Shown: positions 10,148-18,648, counted from the first letter of the stretch. The stretch: DNA of 48,856 bases from Hellea sp. (GCA_029250925.1 JAQXEH010000025.1:1-48856); one strand, 5' to 3'. Made by a program: numbers and translations. The notes: a model not told the origin generated them from the sequence alone.

Positions 10148-10903
10148 ATGCGTTTAAATGAATTAAAAGACAACATTGGTGCCACAAAAAATAGGCTGAG
10201 AGTTGGTCGTGGGGTTGGTTCCGGTAAGGGCAAAACGGCTGGTAGAGGTGTTAAGGGACAAAAGTCTAGATCTGGCGTATCTATAAACGGCTTTGAGGGC
10301 GGTCAAATGCCTATCTATATGCGCTTGCCCAAACGTGGCTTTAACAAGCCAAACCGAAAGAGTTGGACCGAGTTATCAATAGCTAACCTACAAAAAGCTG
10401 TTGAAAGTGGAAAGATTGAAAGTGGTGTCAAATACGATGAGGCATCTTTAGTGTCTGCCGGAGTGATCAGACGCGCAAAGAATGGTGTGCGGTTAATAGG
10501 CTCTGGAAAGCTTTCAAAGGCAATCAATTTAGTTATTTCCGGTGCAACATCGGGGGCTTTGAAGTCTGTTGAGAGTGCCAAAGGGTCTGTTTTGATAATT
10601 GATGGTTCAACAACATATAGAGCTAAAGGTGTTAAGGCAGATAAATCTGAAAAAGTATCTAAGATTGATAAAAAGACAGCTGCTAAATTACAAAAAGAAA
10701 AGTCAGACACGGCTGCTAAGAAGGTTCCAGCTAAATCTGAAACAGTTGCTAAGAAGGCTCCAGCTAAGAAGGCTCCAGCCAAAGCTAAAACGGCTGCTAA
10801 GAAGGCTCCAGCCAAAGCTAAAACGGCTGCTAAGAAGGCTCCAGCTAAGAAGGCTCCAGCTAAGAAGGCTCAGGTAAAAAAAGCTGCTGAAAAGAAAGAT
10901 TAG
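10148..10903 (+). CDS. rplO: 50S ribosomal protein L15 with long Lys/Ala/Pro repeat tail
   Basis: Residues 1-160 are an ordinary L15, a late-assembly large-subunit protein. They include RLNELKDNIGATKNRLRVGRG, GKTAGRGVKGQKSRSG and GFEGGQMPIYMRLPKRGF. E. coli L15 has 144 residues and this product has 251. The extra part, about residues 163-251, is a low-complexity basic tail with repeated KKAPAK and AKAKTAAKKAP units, resembling histone H1-like tails. The underlying DNA holds a perfect 33-bp tandem duplication. The frame stays open through the tail to a normal stop, so it is not a frameshift artefact. What the tail does (rRNA or DNA binding, or nothing) is unknown. Confidence 0.96.
   Translation: MRLNELKDNIGATKNRLRVGRGVGSGKGKTAGRGVKGQKSRSGVSINGFEGGQMPIYMRLPKRGFNKPNRKSWTELSIANLQKAVESGKIESGVKYDEASLVSAGVIRRAKNGVRLIGSGKLSKAINLVISGATSGALKSVESAKGSVLIIDGSTTYRAKGVKADKSEKVSKIDKKTAAKLQKEKSDTAAKKVPAKSETVAKKAPAKKAPAKAKTAAKKAPAKAKTAAKKAPAKKAPAKKAQVKKAAEKKD
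10768..10833 (+). repeat. Perfect 33-bp tandem duplication in rplO
   Basis: The 33 bases at 10768-10800 are repeated exactly at 10801-10833. Shorter GCTAAGAAGGCTCCA units flank the pair on both sides (about 10748-10870). Each 33-bp unit encodes eleven residues of the Lys/Ala/Pro tail of L15, so copy changes keep the frame. Identical copies suggest a recent or repeatedly homogenised duplication and a site where length could vary between strains. Confidence 0.95.
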
Positions 10904-10904
10904 G

Positions 10905-10932
10905 TTTTACAGCGTTCATACGCTTGTATAAT
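10905..10932 (+). promoter_or_regulatory. Possible promoter upstream of secY
   Basis: A perfect TATAAT at 10927-10932 lies in the rplO-secY gap, with TTTTAC or TTTACA 15-16 bases upstream as a weak -35 match. The gap of 121 bases is the longest in this part of the locus, which fits an internal promoter for secY-adk. This is based on motif match only. Confidence 0.4.
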
Positions 10933-10983
10933 TACCAACTAATGGGCTTTGGGCCCTTGCTCATAGCTCATTCTAATAAAGGA

Positions 10984-11001
10984 TGCAGTAACCTTACTGC
11001 A
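10984..11001 (+). repeat. Perfect inverted repeat before secY
   Basis: TGCAGTAA and TTACTGCA form a perfect 8-base inverted repeat separated by CC. As RNA it would fold as a 7-bp stem with an ACCT tetraloop. It lies 24 bases upstream of the secY ATG, just before the AAAGG ribosome binding site. It has no T-run, so it is not an ordinary terminator. It may be an operator or a translational control hairpin. Confidence 0.7.
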
Positions 11002-11024
11002 ACCTGAAAAAAAGGTATTAAGTT

Positions 11025-12386
11025 ATGGCGTCAGCTTCTGAACAGCTTGCTCAAAATATGAACTTAGGCGTGTTCGCTAAAGCAAAAGAGCTTCAGCAGA
11101 GACTACTTTTCACTTTACTTATTTTGATTGTCTACAGAGTAGGTACATTTATACCAGTTCCGGGTATGGACATAGCGCAGTTTCAGGCTGCATTTAACTC
11201 TGGTGGCGGAGGTTTATTAACACGGTTAAATATGTTTGCTGGCGGTGCTGTTGAGCGAATGGCTATTTTTGCTTTAAATGTGATGCCATATATTTCTGCA
11301 TCCATCATAATGACTTTAATGAAAGGTTCAGTCGGATCTTTGAAGGAACTCGATAAAGATGGAGAGCAGGGAAGAAAGCAAATAAATCAATACACCAGAT
11401 ATTTAACCGTTTTTCTCGCTGCGTTCCAAGCATATGGTATTGCTCGAGCACTTCAGTCAACGCCTGGTGCAGTAATTAATCCTGGTCTTTTCTTTGAAGC
11501 ATCTACGGTGATTACTTTGGTTGGCGGTACAATGTTTTTGATGTGGATGGGGGAGCAAGTTACTGCTCGAGGAGTTGGTAATGGTGTCTCGTTGATTATA
11601 TTTGCCGGTATTGTCGCTGAATTACCTAAAGCTATTTTTCAAGCTTTTAGTTTAAATCAGCAGGGATCTGTTAGTGAGTTGCTGTTGATATTTTTAATAA
11701 TCCTGTTTGTCGGCTTATCAATGCTGATAGTCTATGTGGAAAGAGCTCAAAGAAGACTTTTGGTGCAATACCCTAAAAGACAAATGGCTGGAGGAAAAAC
11801 ATTTGGGGGGGAAAGCTCATTTATGCCATTAAAGCTGAACACAGCTGGAGTTATTCCACCAATTTTTGCAAGTTCGTTACTTTTATTACCTGCCACTTTT
11901 GGACAGCTCGCACTTAATGGGGATGGTGCTGGTTCAGGTATAATGACTACTTTGCTCGCTTATATTGGATACGGGTCTCCTGTTTATCTTACCTTGTATG
12001 GACTTTTAATTGTTTTCTTCTGTTACTTTTATGTTCCATATGTTTTCAAGCCTGATGATGTTGCGGACAATATGCGAAAGAATGGCGGCTTTCTTCCTGG
12101 TATTCGCCCTGGTGAGAGAACCGCGCAGTATTTAAGTTATGTGCTTTCGCGATTGACTTTTATTGGTGCAATATATGTGGCCTTTGTTTGCGTGTTGCCA
12201 GAATATATTATAGCTACGTCCGGCGGCTCCATCCCTCCTTCAGTGGCGATGTTAATAGGCGGCATGTCCTTGTTGATTATAGTATCTGTTACGCTGGATA
12301 CTGTAGCGCAAATACAGTCACATTTAATAGCGCATCAATATGAAGGACTCATAAAGAAGTCACGGATGCGCAGACGTAAAAAATAG
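11025..12386 (+). CDS. secY: Protein translocase subunit SecY
   Basis: SecY is the channel of the SecYEG translocon in the inner membrane. The 453-residue product has ten predicted hydrophobic segments and family motifs: TFIPVPGMD after the first membrane helix, ALNVMPYISASIIMTL, GIGNG-like GVGNGVSLIIFAGI, RRLLVQYPKRQ and GGMSLLIIVSVTLDT, ending in a basic tail (KKSRMRRRKK). It lies in the usual rplO-secY-adk order. adk follows 16 bases later with GGGAG upstream, so the two are co-transcribed. A possible own promoter and an inverted repeat sit in the gap ahead of it. Confidence 0.97.
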   Translation: MASASEQLAQNMNLGVFAKAKELQQRLLFTLLILIVYRVGTFIPVPGMDIAQFQAAFNSGGGGLLTRLNMFAGGAVERMAIFALNVMPYISASIIMTLMKGSVGSLKELDKDGEQGRKQINQYTRYLTVFLAAFQAYGIARALQSTPGAVINPGLFFEASTVITLVGGTMFLMWMGEQVTARGVGNGVSLIIFAGIVAELPKAIFQAFSLNQQGSVSELLLIFLIILFVGLSMLIVYVERAQRRLLVQYPKRQMAGGKTFGGESSFMPLKLNTAGVIPPIFASSLLLLPATFGQLALNGDGAGSGIMTTLLAYIGYGSPVYLTLYGLLIVFFCYFYVPYVFKPDDVADNMRKNGGFLPGIRPGERTAQYLSYVLSRLTFIGAIYVAFVCVLPEYIIATSGGSIPPSVAMLIGGMSLLIIVSVTLDTVAQIQSHLIAHQYEGLIKKSRMRRRKK

Positions 12387-12402
12387 AGATAGGGAGCTTG
12401 AA

Positions 12403-12984
12403 ATGAATATTGTAATGTTTGGACCCCCGGCGGCGGGTAAGGGAACTCAAGCAAAGATGCTTGTAGCTAAACATTCTTTATTGCAGTTTTCTACAGGTGA
12501 CATGCTACGTGAAGCTAGGGTTTCTGGCACTGAACTTGGTAGAAAAGTCTCAGGAATAATGGATAGGGGTGAACTCGTTTCTGATGAAATAGTTATATCA
12601 CTAATTGATGAGCAAATTTCTTTAAATCAAGACAGTCATGGTTTCATATTTGATGGGTTTCCCAGAACAATAGCTCAAGCAGAGGCTTTAGATGCTTTAA
12701 TGCGTTTATATGATTCGAAGATAGATCTGGTTTTAAGTTTAAAAGTGGATGATAGTTCATTAATAAATCGTATTACTAAGCGTTTCACAGAAGAGGGCCG
12801 TGCAGACGATAACCCAGAAAGCTTTAAAGTGCGTTTAAATGCCTATAATACTCAAACAGCGAGTTTGTTACCTTATTATTCATCACAAGGAAAGCTCTAT
12901 GAGGTTGATGGGATGTTAAGTATTAATGAGGTTTCAATGTTAATTACTGAAGCACTAAACAATAAAAGTAAGGGATTAATTTAA
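12403..12984 (+). CDS. adk: Adenylate kinase, short form
   Basis: Adk interconverts ATP plus AMP with two ADP. The P-loop GPPAAGKGTQ begins at residue 7, the AMP-site motif FDGFPRT is near residue 82, and the LID region is replaced by a short loop around KRFTEEGRADDN. At 193 residues this is the short, zinc-free type without the 25-40 residue LID insert. It follows secY in the same operon. The 217 bases after it contain the structured rpsM leader. Confidence 0.96.
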   Translation: MNIVMFGPPAAGKGTQAKMLVAKHSLLQFSTGDMLREARVSGTELGRKVSGIMDRGELVSDEIVISLIDEQISLNQDSHGFIFDGFPRTIAQAEALDALMRLYDSKIDLVLSLKVDDSSLINRITKRFTEEGRADDNPESFKVRLNAYNTQTASLLPYYSSQGKLYEVDGMLSINEVSMLITEALNNKSKGLI

Positions 12985-13071
12985 GGAATTTATAACAATT
13001 AATCACCCTTTTTTACTTCCAAGCGCTTTGTAAAGTAAAAATTGATGAAATTTGTTTAAATTCAGGGAATG

Positions 13072-13135
13072 TGGAGCTTGACGGCGCCATCGCTTACGAC
13101 TAAGTAAGCCGCTTTCTCGGGAAGTTTAAGCTCTC
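13072..13135 (+). promoter_or_regulatory. Structured RNA leader upstream of rpsM
   Basis: Bases 13073-13081 (GGAGCTTGA) can pair with 13126-13134 (TTTAAGCTCT region) in a 9-bp helix that includes two G-U pairs. Inside, GCTTAC at 13092-13097 pairs perfectly with GTAAGC at 13104-13109 around a 6-base loop. A further small hairpin, TTTCC-TTTT-GGAAA, follows at about 13141-13154. The element lies about 65 bases before the rpsM GTG start, where the alpha operon of E. coli has its S4-binding leader. A role in ribosomal protein autoregulation is inference. Confidence 0.5.
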
Positions 13136-13201
13136 CGCTATTTCCTTTTGGAAAACTAGTGGGATCAAAATAACGAAGATTAAAATATTAAGGAGGCCGA
13201 T

Positions 13202-13570
13202 GTGGCTCGAATTGCAGGGGTAAATATTCCCACAAACAAACGCGTAACAATCGCTCTGCGCTATATCCATGGTATCGGGCCAGCTAAAGCTGCTGAGATT
13301 TGTGAAAAAGTTGGTATAGTGGCTGAAAGGCGTGTTGCGGACTTGACTGACCAGGAAATTTTAAAAATACGAGAATCTATCGATGCAGATCATATGGTTG
13401 AAGGAGATCTTCGAAGAGAGATTGGTCAAAATGTAAAAAGACTGATGGACATGGGTAATTACAGAGGATTGCGTCATCGGCGTGGCTTACCTGTGCGTGG
13501 ACAAAGAACTCATACTAATGCACGAACACGCAAGGGCCCTGCGAAGGCCATTGCTGGCAAGAAAAAATAG
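13202..13570 (+). CDS. rpsM: 30S ribosomal protein S13
   Basis: S13 is a head protein that contacts L5 and the P-site tRNA. The 122-residue product opens [14 protein letters not shown] and ends [34 protein letters not shown], both diagnostic. The start codon is GTG at 13202, with a strong AAGGAGG 6-10 bases upstream. The overlapping ATG two bases earlier is out of frame. It is preceded by a structured leader and followed by rpsK after 10 bases. Confidence 0.97.
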   Translation: MARIAGVNIPTNKRVTIALRYIHGIGPAKAAEICEKVGIVAERRVADLTDQEILKIRESIDADHMVEGDLRREIGQNVKRLMDMGNYRGLRHRRGLPVRGQRTHTNARTRKGPAKAIAGKKK

Positions 13571-13580
13571 GTAGGATAAA

Positions 13581-13970
13581 ATGGCAAAAGAACCAGGTCG
13601 TGTCCGCCGAGCGGACAAAAAAAATATAACATCGGGCGTTGCTCACGTTAATTCGACATTTAACAATACAATGATTACAATTACAGATTCCCAAGGTAAC
13701 TCTGTAGTATGGTGTTCAGCAGGGGCAATGGGTTTCAAGGGTTCTAGGAAATCCACACCCTATGCAGCCCAGGTTGCTGCAGAAGAGGCTGCAAGAAAGG
13801 CAGCTGAGCATGGAATGAATACATTAGAAGTCAACGTCAATGGTCCAGGTTCAGGCCGTGAAAGTGCAGTCAGGGCTCTCCAAGCTGCGGGTTTTACTAT
13901 TACAACAATACGTGATGTAACACCAATACCACACAATGGTTGTCGTCCACCGAAACGTCGCCGAGTATAA
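13581..13970 (+). CDS. rpsK: 30S ribosomal protein S11
   Basis: S11 lies on the platform of the small subunit beside the Shine-Dalgarno helix. The 129-residue product has the family core [39 protein letters not shown] and the basic C terminus [13 protein letters not shown]. The ATG follows GGTAGGATAAA. A weak hairpin plus T-run and a second hairpin separate it from rpoA. Confidence 0.97.
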   Translation: MAKEPGRVRRADKKNITSGVAHVNSTFNNTMITITDSQGNSVVWCSAGAMGFKGSRKSTPYAAQVAAEEAARKAAEHGMNTLEVNVNGPGSGRESAVRALQAAGFTITTIRDVTPIPHNGCRPPKRRRV

Positions 13971-13974
13971 CTAG

Positions 13975-14014
13975 CCCAATAATGGGATTTTTTTTGTAGC
14001 GTTAATTCCGCTAC
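13975..14014 (+). promoter_or_regulatory. Hairpin with T-run and second hairpin before rpoA
   Basis: CCCA-ATAA-TGGG (13975-13986) is followed by a run of T from 13988. GTAGCG (13996-14001) then pairs perfectly with CGCTAC (14009-14014) around a 7-base loop. The first element is a weak terminator or attenuator because its stem has only 4 bp. The second sits 25 bases before the rpoA GTG start. Together they may adjust rpoA relative to the ribosomal protein genes. Confidence 0.45.
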
Positions 14015-14038
14015 GCTTTAGCATTAAGAGGTCACGCT

Positions 14039-15055
14039 GTGATTGAAAAAAATTGGCAAGAACTTATCCGTCCGATCAACCCAGAGATTGAGCCTAGTCG
14101 CGATCCAGAAAGAAAAGCTGTCGTAACTGCTGAACCCCTTGAGCGAGGCTTTGGAATGACTCTAGGAAATGCACTTAGAAGAGTATTGCTCTCTTCACTT
14201 CAGGGTTCTGCAGTTTCAGCAGTGCAGATTGATGGTATAGTGCATGAATTTACGTCTATTCCTAATGTAATGGAAGACGTTACTAATGTTGTTTTAAATC
14301 TCAAGGGTCTTGCTGTACGCATGCACGCTGAGGGCCCTAAGAAGCTGTTGTTGCGTAAATCGGGGGCAGGGCCTGTAACTGGTGCTGACATTGAAGAAAC
14401 TGCTGATGTTGAAATACTTAATAAAGACCATGTTATATGCAATGCTGATGAAGGTGCTGATATCAGAATGGAACTTACGGTTACAACAGGTAAAGGCTAT
14501 GTGCCTGCTGCTTCATCCCGACCAGAAGATGCTCCAATAGGATTGATTTCTATTGATGCATTATACTCTCCTGTTAAAAGGGTTGCATACCGTGTTGAAG
14601 ATACACGCGAAGGTCAAGTATTAGATTACGACAAACTTATTATTGATATAGAAACTAATGCAGCTGTTACACCCGAGGATGCAGTTGCAGTTGCAGCTCG
14701 TATATTGCAAGACCAATTCCAGGTATTCGTTAATTTTGATGACCCGGAGGACGTAGGACGCGGGGAAGAGAAGCCAGAATTAGATTTCAACCCAGCTCTT
14801 CTTCGTAAGGTAGACGAACTTGAGTTATCAGTTCGTTCGGCTAATTGTCTCAAAAATGATAATATTGTATACATAGGCGATTTAATCCAGAAATCAGAAT
14901 CAGAAATGCTTAGAACACCTAATTTTGGTAGAAAGTCATTGAATGAGATAAAAGAAGTTCTTGCTGTTATGGGTCTTCATTTAGGTATGGATGCGCCTAA
15001 CTGGCCGCCTGAGAATATTGAAGAGTTAGCAAAAAAATACGACGATCACATATAA
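14039..15055 (+). CDS. rpoA: DNA-directed RNA polymerase subunit alpha
   Basis: RpoA dimerises to start RNA polymerase assembly, and its C-terminal domain contacts UP elements and activators. The 338-residue product is full length. The N-terminal domain shows [24 protein letters not shown] near residue 40. The C-terminal domain (about 250-320) shows [24 protein letters not shown] and [18 protein letters not shown]. The start is GTG at 14039 with AGAGGT 6 bases upstream. rplQ follows 30 bases later. Confidence 0.98.
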   Translation: MIEKNWQELIRPINPEIEPSRDPERKAVVTAEPLERGFGMTLGNALRRVLLSSLQGSAVSAVQIDGIVHEFTSIPNVMEDVTNVVLNLKGLAVRMHAEGPKKLLLRKSGAGPVTGADIEETADVEILNKDHVICNADEGADIRMELTVTTGKGYVPAASSRPEDAPIGLISIDALYSPVKRVAYRVEDTREGQVLDYDKLIIDIETNAAVTPEDAVAVAARILQDQFQVFVNFDDPEDVGRGEEKPELDFNPALLRKVDELELSVRSANCLKNDNIVYIGDLIQKSESEMLRTPNFGRKSLNEIKEVLAVMGLHLGMDAPNWPPENIEELAKKYDDHI

Positions 15056-15085
15056 GCTTGTATTATAAAATAAAAGGATAACATC

Positions 15086-15496
15086 ATGCGTCATAAAATG
15101 GCACATCGAAAGCTCAATAGAACCGCATCTCACCGCAAAGCGATGTTTGCAAATATGGCTTCTAGTTTGATAGAGCATGAGCAAATAGTGACTACCCTAC
15201 CAAAGGCTAAAGAGTTAAGGCCTATAGTTGAAAAACTTGTAACTCTAGCAAAAAAAGGTGATTTGAACAGTCGCAGACTGGCTATATCTAGAACGAGAAA
15301 TAGAGATATGTCAAAAAAACTATTCGATGTTCTCGGCCCTCGTTATAAAGAGAGAAACGGTGGTTACATCCGCATTATGAAAGCTGGTTTTAGATTCGGA
15401 GATAACGCCCCAATGGCCGTTATTGAGTTTGTTGATCGCGATGCGGGTGCTAAGGGTGCTGTCGATCATGCAAAAAAAGAGACAACTGAGGCATAA
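15086..15496 (+). CDS. rplQ: 50S ribosomal protein L17
   Basis: L17 is a large-subunit protein near the exit tunnel. The 136-residue product opens [24 protein letters not shown] and has the family segment [16 protein letters not shown], plus a short polar C-terminal extension. The ATG has AAAAGGATAAC upstream. It is the last gene of the ribosomal locus and is followed by a strong intrinsic terminator. Confidence 0.97.
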   Translation: MRHKMAHRKLNRTASHRKAMFANMASSLIEHEQIVTTLPKAKELRPIVEKLVTLAKKGDLNSRRLAISRTRNRDMSKKLFDVLGPRYKERNGGYIRIMKAGFRFGDNAPMAVIEFVDRDAGAKGAVDHAKKETTEA

Positions 15497-15517
15497 ATTT
15501 AGTTTAAATGCTTAAAT

Positions 15518-15545
15518 AACCCGCTTTTAAGGCGGGTTTTTTTTT
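15518..15545 (+). terminator. Intrinsic terminator after rplQ
   Basis: AACCCGC (15518-15524) pairs with GCGGGTT (15532-15538) in a perfect 7-bp stem around a 7-base loop, running into nine T. It lies 21 bases after the rplQ stop and closes the ribosomal protein locus. Confidence 0.92.
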
Positions 15546-15571
15546 GTCTAAGAAAAGATAAAATGTATACA
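15544..15571 (+). promoter_or_regulatory. Possible promoter for the molybdenum hydroxylase cluster
   Basis: TTGTCT at 15544-15549 and TATACA at 15566-15571 are separated by 16 bases, a fair sigma-70-type match. The -35 box overlaps the T-run of the rplQ terminator. The first downstream gene starts 63 bases later with GAGGAG as ribosome binding site. This is based on motif match only. Confidence 0.35.
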
Positions 15572-15634
15572 AGCTATAGATATGTGAATTAAATGATGTA
15601 AGCATATACATTCAGCAATACGAGGAGCAATTTT

Positions 15635-16093
15635 GTGGTTAAATTAATAGTAAATGGACAAAATCATGAAATTAATATTGACTCTGACACTCCAGTATTA
15701 TGGGTGTTAAGGGAGAAGCTGGGATTGATAGGTACAAAGTTTGGCTGTGGATCATCTTTATGCGGTGCTTGCACTATTCATGTTGAAGGAAAACCTATCC
15801 GTTCATGTGTAACTCCGGTGTCAAATTTAGAGGGAAAAAATGTAACTACAATAGAAGGTCTAGCTGATGCAGAAGACGCTCTTCACCCAATACAAGAAGC
15901 CTGGATAGAGCATCAAGTTCCACAATGTGGGTATTGTCAGTCTGGTCAAATTATGTCTGCTGTAGCATTGCTAGCGAGAAACCCTAATCCATCGGATGAG
16001 GATATTGATGCTTCTATGCGTGGCAATATTTGCCGTTGCGGAATGTATGGACGAATTAAGGCAGCTATCAAGTCCGCTGCGAAGAAAGTTTAG
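15635..16093 (+). CDS. 2Fe-2S subunit of an isoquinoline 1-oxidoreductase-type molybdenum hydroxylase
   Basis: This is the electron-transfer subunit that carries two [2Fe-2S] clusters for the molybdenum subunit encoded just downstream. The 152 residues match the small-subunit family. The plant-type cluster is held by C38, C43, C46 and C58 ([15 protein letters not shown]), and the second cluster by C98, C101, C133 and C135 (QCGYCQSG and [10 protein letters not shown]). All eight cysteines are present. The start is GTG with GAGGAG 8 bases upstream. It has no signal peptide of its own, so export with the Tat-bearing partner is likely (inference). The substrate cannot be read from the sequence. 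Confidence 0.93.
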   Translation: MVKLIVNGQNHEINIDSDTPVLWVLREKLGLIGTKFGCGSSLCGACTIHVEGKPIRSCVTPVSNLEGKNVTTIEGLADAEDALHPIQEAWIEHQVPQCGYCQSGQIMSAVALLARNPNPSDEDIDASMRGNICRCGMYGRIKAAIKSAAKKV

Positions 16094-16101
16094 GTGATTA
16101 A

Positions 16102-18366
16102 ATGACTAAGCTGAACAAAGAATATCCTTCCAAGAAAGTTGATGAATCAAATACATCATCATTAAAAAAATGGACACGTAGAGGCTTTATTGGCGCCGGC
16201 GCAATTGCAGGTATAACTGCAGGCGGCGCTCTGATGGTTGGTATAGCTATCCGTCCTGGTGACCGCACTAAAGATTTATCAGGTTATGTCACCAATGGAG
16301 ATGAACACCTCATAACAACATGGGTAAAAGTAGCTACTGACAATACCGTTACCGCCATTATTCCCCATGGTGAAATGGGTCAGGGGGTTCATACCGCACT
16401 GTCAGCAATGCTTGCCGAAGAAATGGAAGCAGATTGGGATGCTATGGAAATCATGGAAGCGCCAGCTGAAAAAGATTATGCTAACTTTGTTTTAGCGAGA
16501 GAGTTTATGTTTGGTTCTGCTAACGTGCCTTCAGTCTTATTTGACTCGCTTAATGGAGCAATGCTTGCGGCGGCTAAGTCAATGAATATGCAAATTACTG
16601 GCGGATCAACTTCGGTAAGATTTACAGGCACAGGAGCCATGTTAACCGCTGGTGCCGCCGCTAAAGAGTTGTTATTAAATGCTGCCTCAAAACAATGGGG
16701 TGTGCCAATTACACAATTACGTGCAGAAAAAAGCTTTATTTATCACGATAATAAAAAAGCTCCTTTTTCAGAGTTTGCTGAGATCGCAGCAACACTGAAG
16801 CCTAATTTGCAACCAAAACTAAAAAAACGAAATGAGTATAAGCTAATAGGCAAATCTCTCCCTAGAGTGGATATACCTGCAAAGGTAGATGGAACAGCTG
16901 TTTTCGGGATTGATGCTCAAATTGAGGGCATGAAATACGGGACTGTTAAAGCTGCACCTGTCCACGGTCAAAAAGTAAGTGTGATGGATGACGCAATAGC
17001 TAAAAAAATGCCTGGTGTTTATGGTGTTTATAATATGGAAGATTATATAGCTGTGGTAGCTGACGGTTATTGGCAAGCAAAAAATGCATTAGACTTTATT
17101 GATGTAACTTGGACGAGTAGTTCAACTAATAATATTGATGATAAAGTGATCTTTGATAATTATAGATCTGCTATTAAATCAGGCAAAGGAAAATTACTTC
17201 ATAAATTTGGTGATGTTGAAAAATCAATAAATGAGTCTGCTTCAATTCATGAGGCTGAATATTCTGTACCATTCTTGGCGCATGCATGTATGGAACCAAT
17301 GAATGCAACAGCTTGGTACCGTGACGGAAAATGTGACATTTGGGCTGGAACGCAAAACCCTTTGGGTACACGACAAGTAACTGCAGATACTTTAGGCATA
17401 GAGTTAGAAAGTGTAACAGTCCATACAGCGTTTATGGGAGGAGGATTTGGTCGTCGAGCTAATCCAGATTATACAAATCAAGCCGCGCAAGTTTCAAAAA
17501 AGTCTGGTGTGCCAGTTAAGTTAATATGGTCTAGAGAAGAAACGACTCAGCAAGACTTTTACAGGCCATCAGTTTTAGGGCATTTAAAGGCGGGATTAGA
17601 TATCAAGGGACTTCCCGTTTCTTGGGAAAGTAAGTTTGTGCATGATATGGACCCGCCAGAAGCTAGTGCAGTTATTTACGATATTCCAAATATAAAAGCT
17701 CAATATATGGAGAGCCCTACTCATATACGGGTTGGTGCATGGCGTTCAGTTGACCACACACAGCACGGGTACTTTACAGAGTCTTTTATTGATGAATTAG
17801 CCTCTAATGCGGGTATTGACAGTTATAAGTTTAGGCGACAGCTTTTAAAAACAAAACCTAGGCATTTAAAGGTTCTTGATACAGCAGCCCGAATGGCGGG
17901 TTGGGGAAAAGCTTTACCATCTGGTTATGCGCAAGGCATAGCGATTGTCGAAAGCTTTATGAGTATCGTGGCTCAGGTAGTTACTGTAGACATTAGTAAT
18001 GGAGACCCTCGAGTTGTGAATGTAGCATGTGCTGCAGATGCAGGAATGGCGGTCAACCCGAATGGTTTTATTGCTCAAATGGAAAGTGGTATTATATTTG
18101 GTTTAACTGCCGCTCTTTATGGAGAAATAACAATAATGAATGGTTCGGTAGAGCAAAGTAATTTTTATGATTATAAAATGGTTCGAATGGATGATGCTCC
18201 CAGTATTGATGTTGAGATAATTTCATCAAATAACCGTATTGGAGGAGCGGGTGAACCGGGTACTCCGCCTATTGCTCCTGCACTAGTCAATGCTATTTAC
18301 AAGGCTTCAGGTAAAAGAATAAGAAGTTTACCAATAGGAAATCAAAGGTTTAGTATTAAAACTTAG
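16102..18366 (+). CDS. Molybdopterin-binding large subunit, isoquinoline 1-oxidoreductase (IorB) type, Tat-exported
   Basis: This is the catalytic subunit of a xanthine-oxidase-family hydroxylase or aldehyde oxidoreductase. The N terminus has a twin-arginine signal (RR at 26-27 in KWTRRGFIGAG, then a hydrophobic stretch), so the enzyme probably works in the periplasm or facing it. Family motifs are HGEMGQGVHTALSAMLAEEM, GGGFGRRANPDY at the molybdenum site, WRSVDHTQHGYFTESFIDELA, and the C-terminal GGAGEPGTPPIAPALVNAIY with the catalytic-type Glu. At 754 residues it is the usual length. It is 8 bases downstream of its 2Fe-2S subunit. The following transporter and acyl-CoA synthetase suggest an aldehyde or related substrate that ends as a carboxylate, but this is inference. 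Confidence 0.92.
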   Translation: MTKLNKEYPSKKVDESNTSSLKKWTRRGFIGAGAIAGITAGGALMVGIAIRPGDRTKDLSGYVTNGDEHLITTWVKVATDNTVTAIIPHGEMGQGVHTALSAMLAEEMEADWDAMEIMEAPAEKDYANFVLAREFMFGSANVPSVLFDSLNGAMLAAAKSMNMQITGGSTSVRFTGTGAMLTAGAAAKELLLNAASKQWGVPITQLRAEKSFIYHDNKKAPFSEFAEIAATLKPNLQPKLKKRNEYKLIGKSLPRVDIPAKVDGTAVFGIDAQIEGMKYGTVKAAPVHGQKVSVMDDAIAKKMPGVYGVYNMEDYIAVVADGYWQAKNALDFIDVTWTSSSTNNIDDKVIFDNYRSAIKSGKGKLLHKFGDVEKSINESASIHEAEYSVPFLAHACMEPMNATAWYRDGKCDIWAGTQNPLGTRQVTADTLGIELESVTVHTAFMGGGFGRRANPDYTNQAAQVSKKSGVPVKLIWSREETTQQDFYRPSVLGHLKAGLDIKGLPVSWESKFVHDMDPPEASAVIYDIPNIKAQYMESPTHIRVGAWRSVDHTQHGYFTESFIDELASNAGIDSYKFRRQLLKTKPRHLKVLDTAARMAGWGKALPSGYAQGIAIVESFMSIVAQVVTVDISNGDPRVVNVACAADAGMAVNPNGFIAQMESGIIFGLTAALYGEITIMNGSVEQSNFYDYKMVRMDDAPSIDVEIISSNNRIGGAGEPGTPPIAPALVNAIYKASGKRIRSLPIGNQRFSIKT

Positions 18367-18384
18367 GAATTACTGAGATAATAA

Positions 18385-18648
18385 ATGGAAATTTTGTCTA
18401 AAAACCAGAGATTATATTGGAAATCTGTTCAACTTTTTACTGCTGGTCTACTAAGTGTTTGGTTTTTAGTCTCTTTTGGGGCGGGGATTATTTTTCGTCA
18501 ATTTCTTGATCAATATTTTATTGGCGGTGCACCTCTCGGCTTTTGGTTTGCGCAACAAGGTGCAATTTATGTTTTTCTGATAATTATTATTATTTACTGT
18601 CTAGGCATGAATTACTTAGAAAAAAAATATGGTTTGGATAATCAGTAA
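18385..18648 (+). CDS. DUF4212 small subunit of a sodium:solute symporter
   Basis: The 87-residue membrane protein has two hydrophobic segments (about residues 16-33 and 56-75) and the pattern LFTAGLLSVWFLVSFGAGI ... LGFWFAQQGAIYVFLIIIIIYCLGMNYLEKKYG. This is the DUF4212 small protein that regularly precedes SSS-family carboxylate symporters. Its stop (TAA) abuts the ATG of the symporter without any gap, so the two are translationally coupled. It probably stabilises or completes the transporter, a role inferred from the conserved pairing. Confidence 0.9.
   Translation: MEILSKNQRLYWKSVQLFTAGLLSVWFLVSFGAGIIFRQFLDQYFIGGAPLGFWFAQQGAIYVFLIIIIIYCLGMNYLEKKYGLDNQ

Noticed and set aside
10315-10815. 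166-residue minus-strand frame opposite the rplO tail
   Set aside because: Its Ala/Gly/Leu-rich sequence is the complement of the KKAPAK repeats, so it is a composition artefact.
10599-10877. 92-residue plus-strand frame of Leu/Arg repeats within rplO
   Set aside because: It is the same tandem repeat read in another frame, with no start signal of its own.
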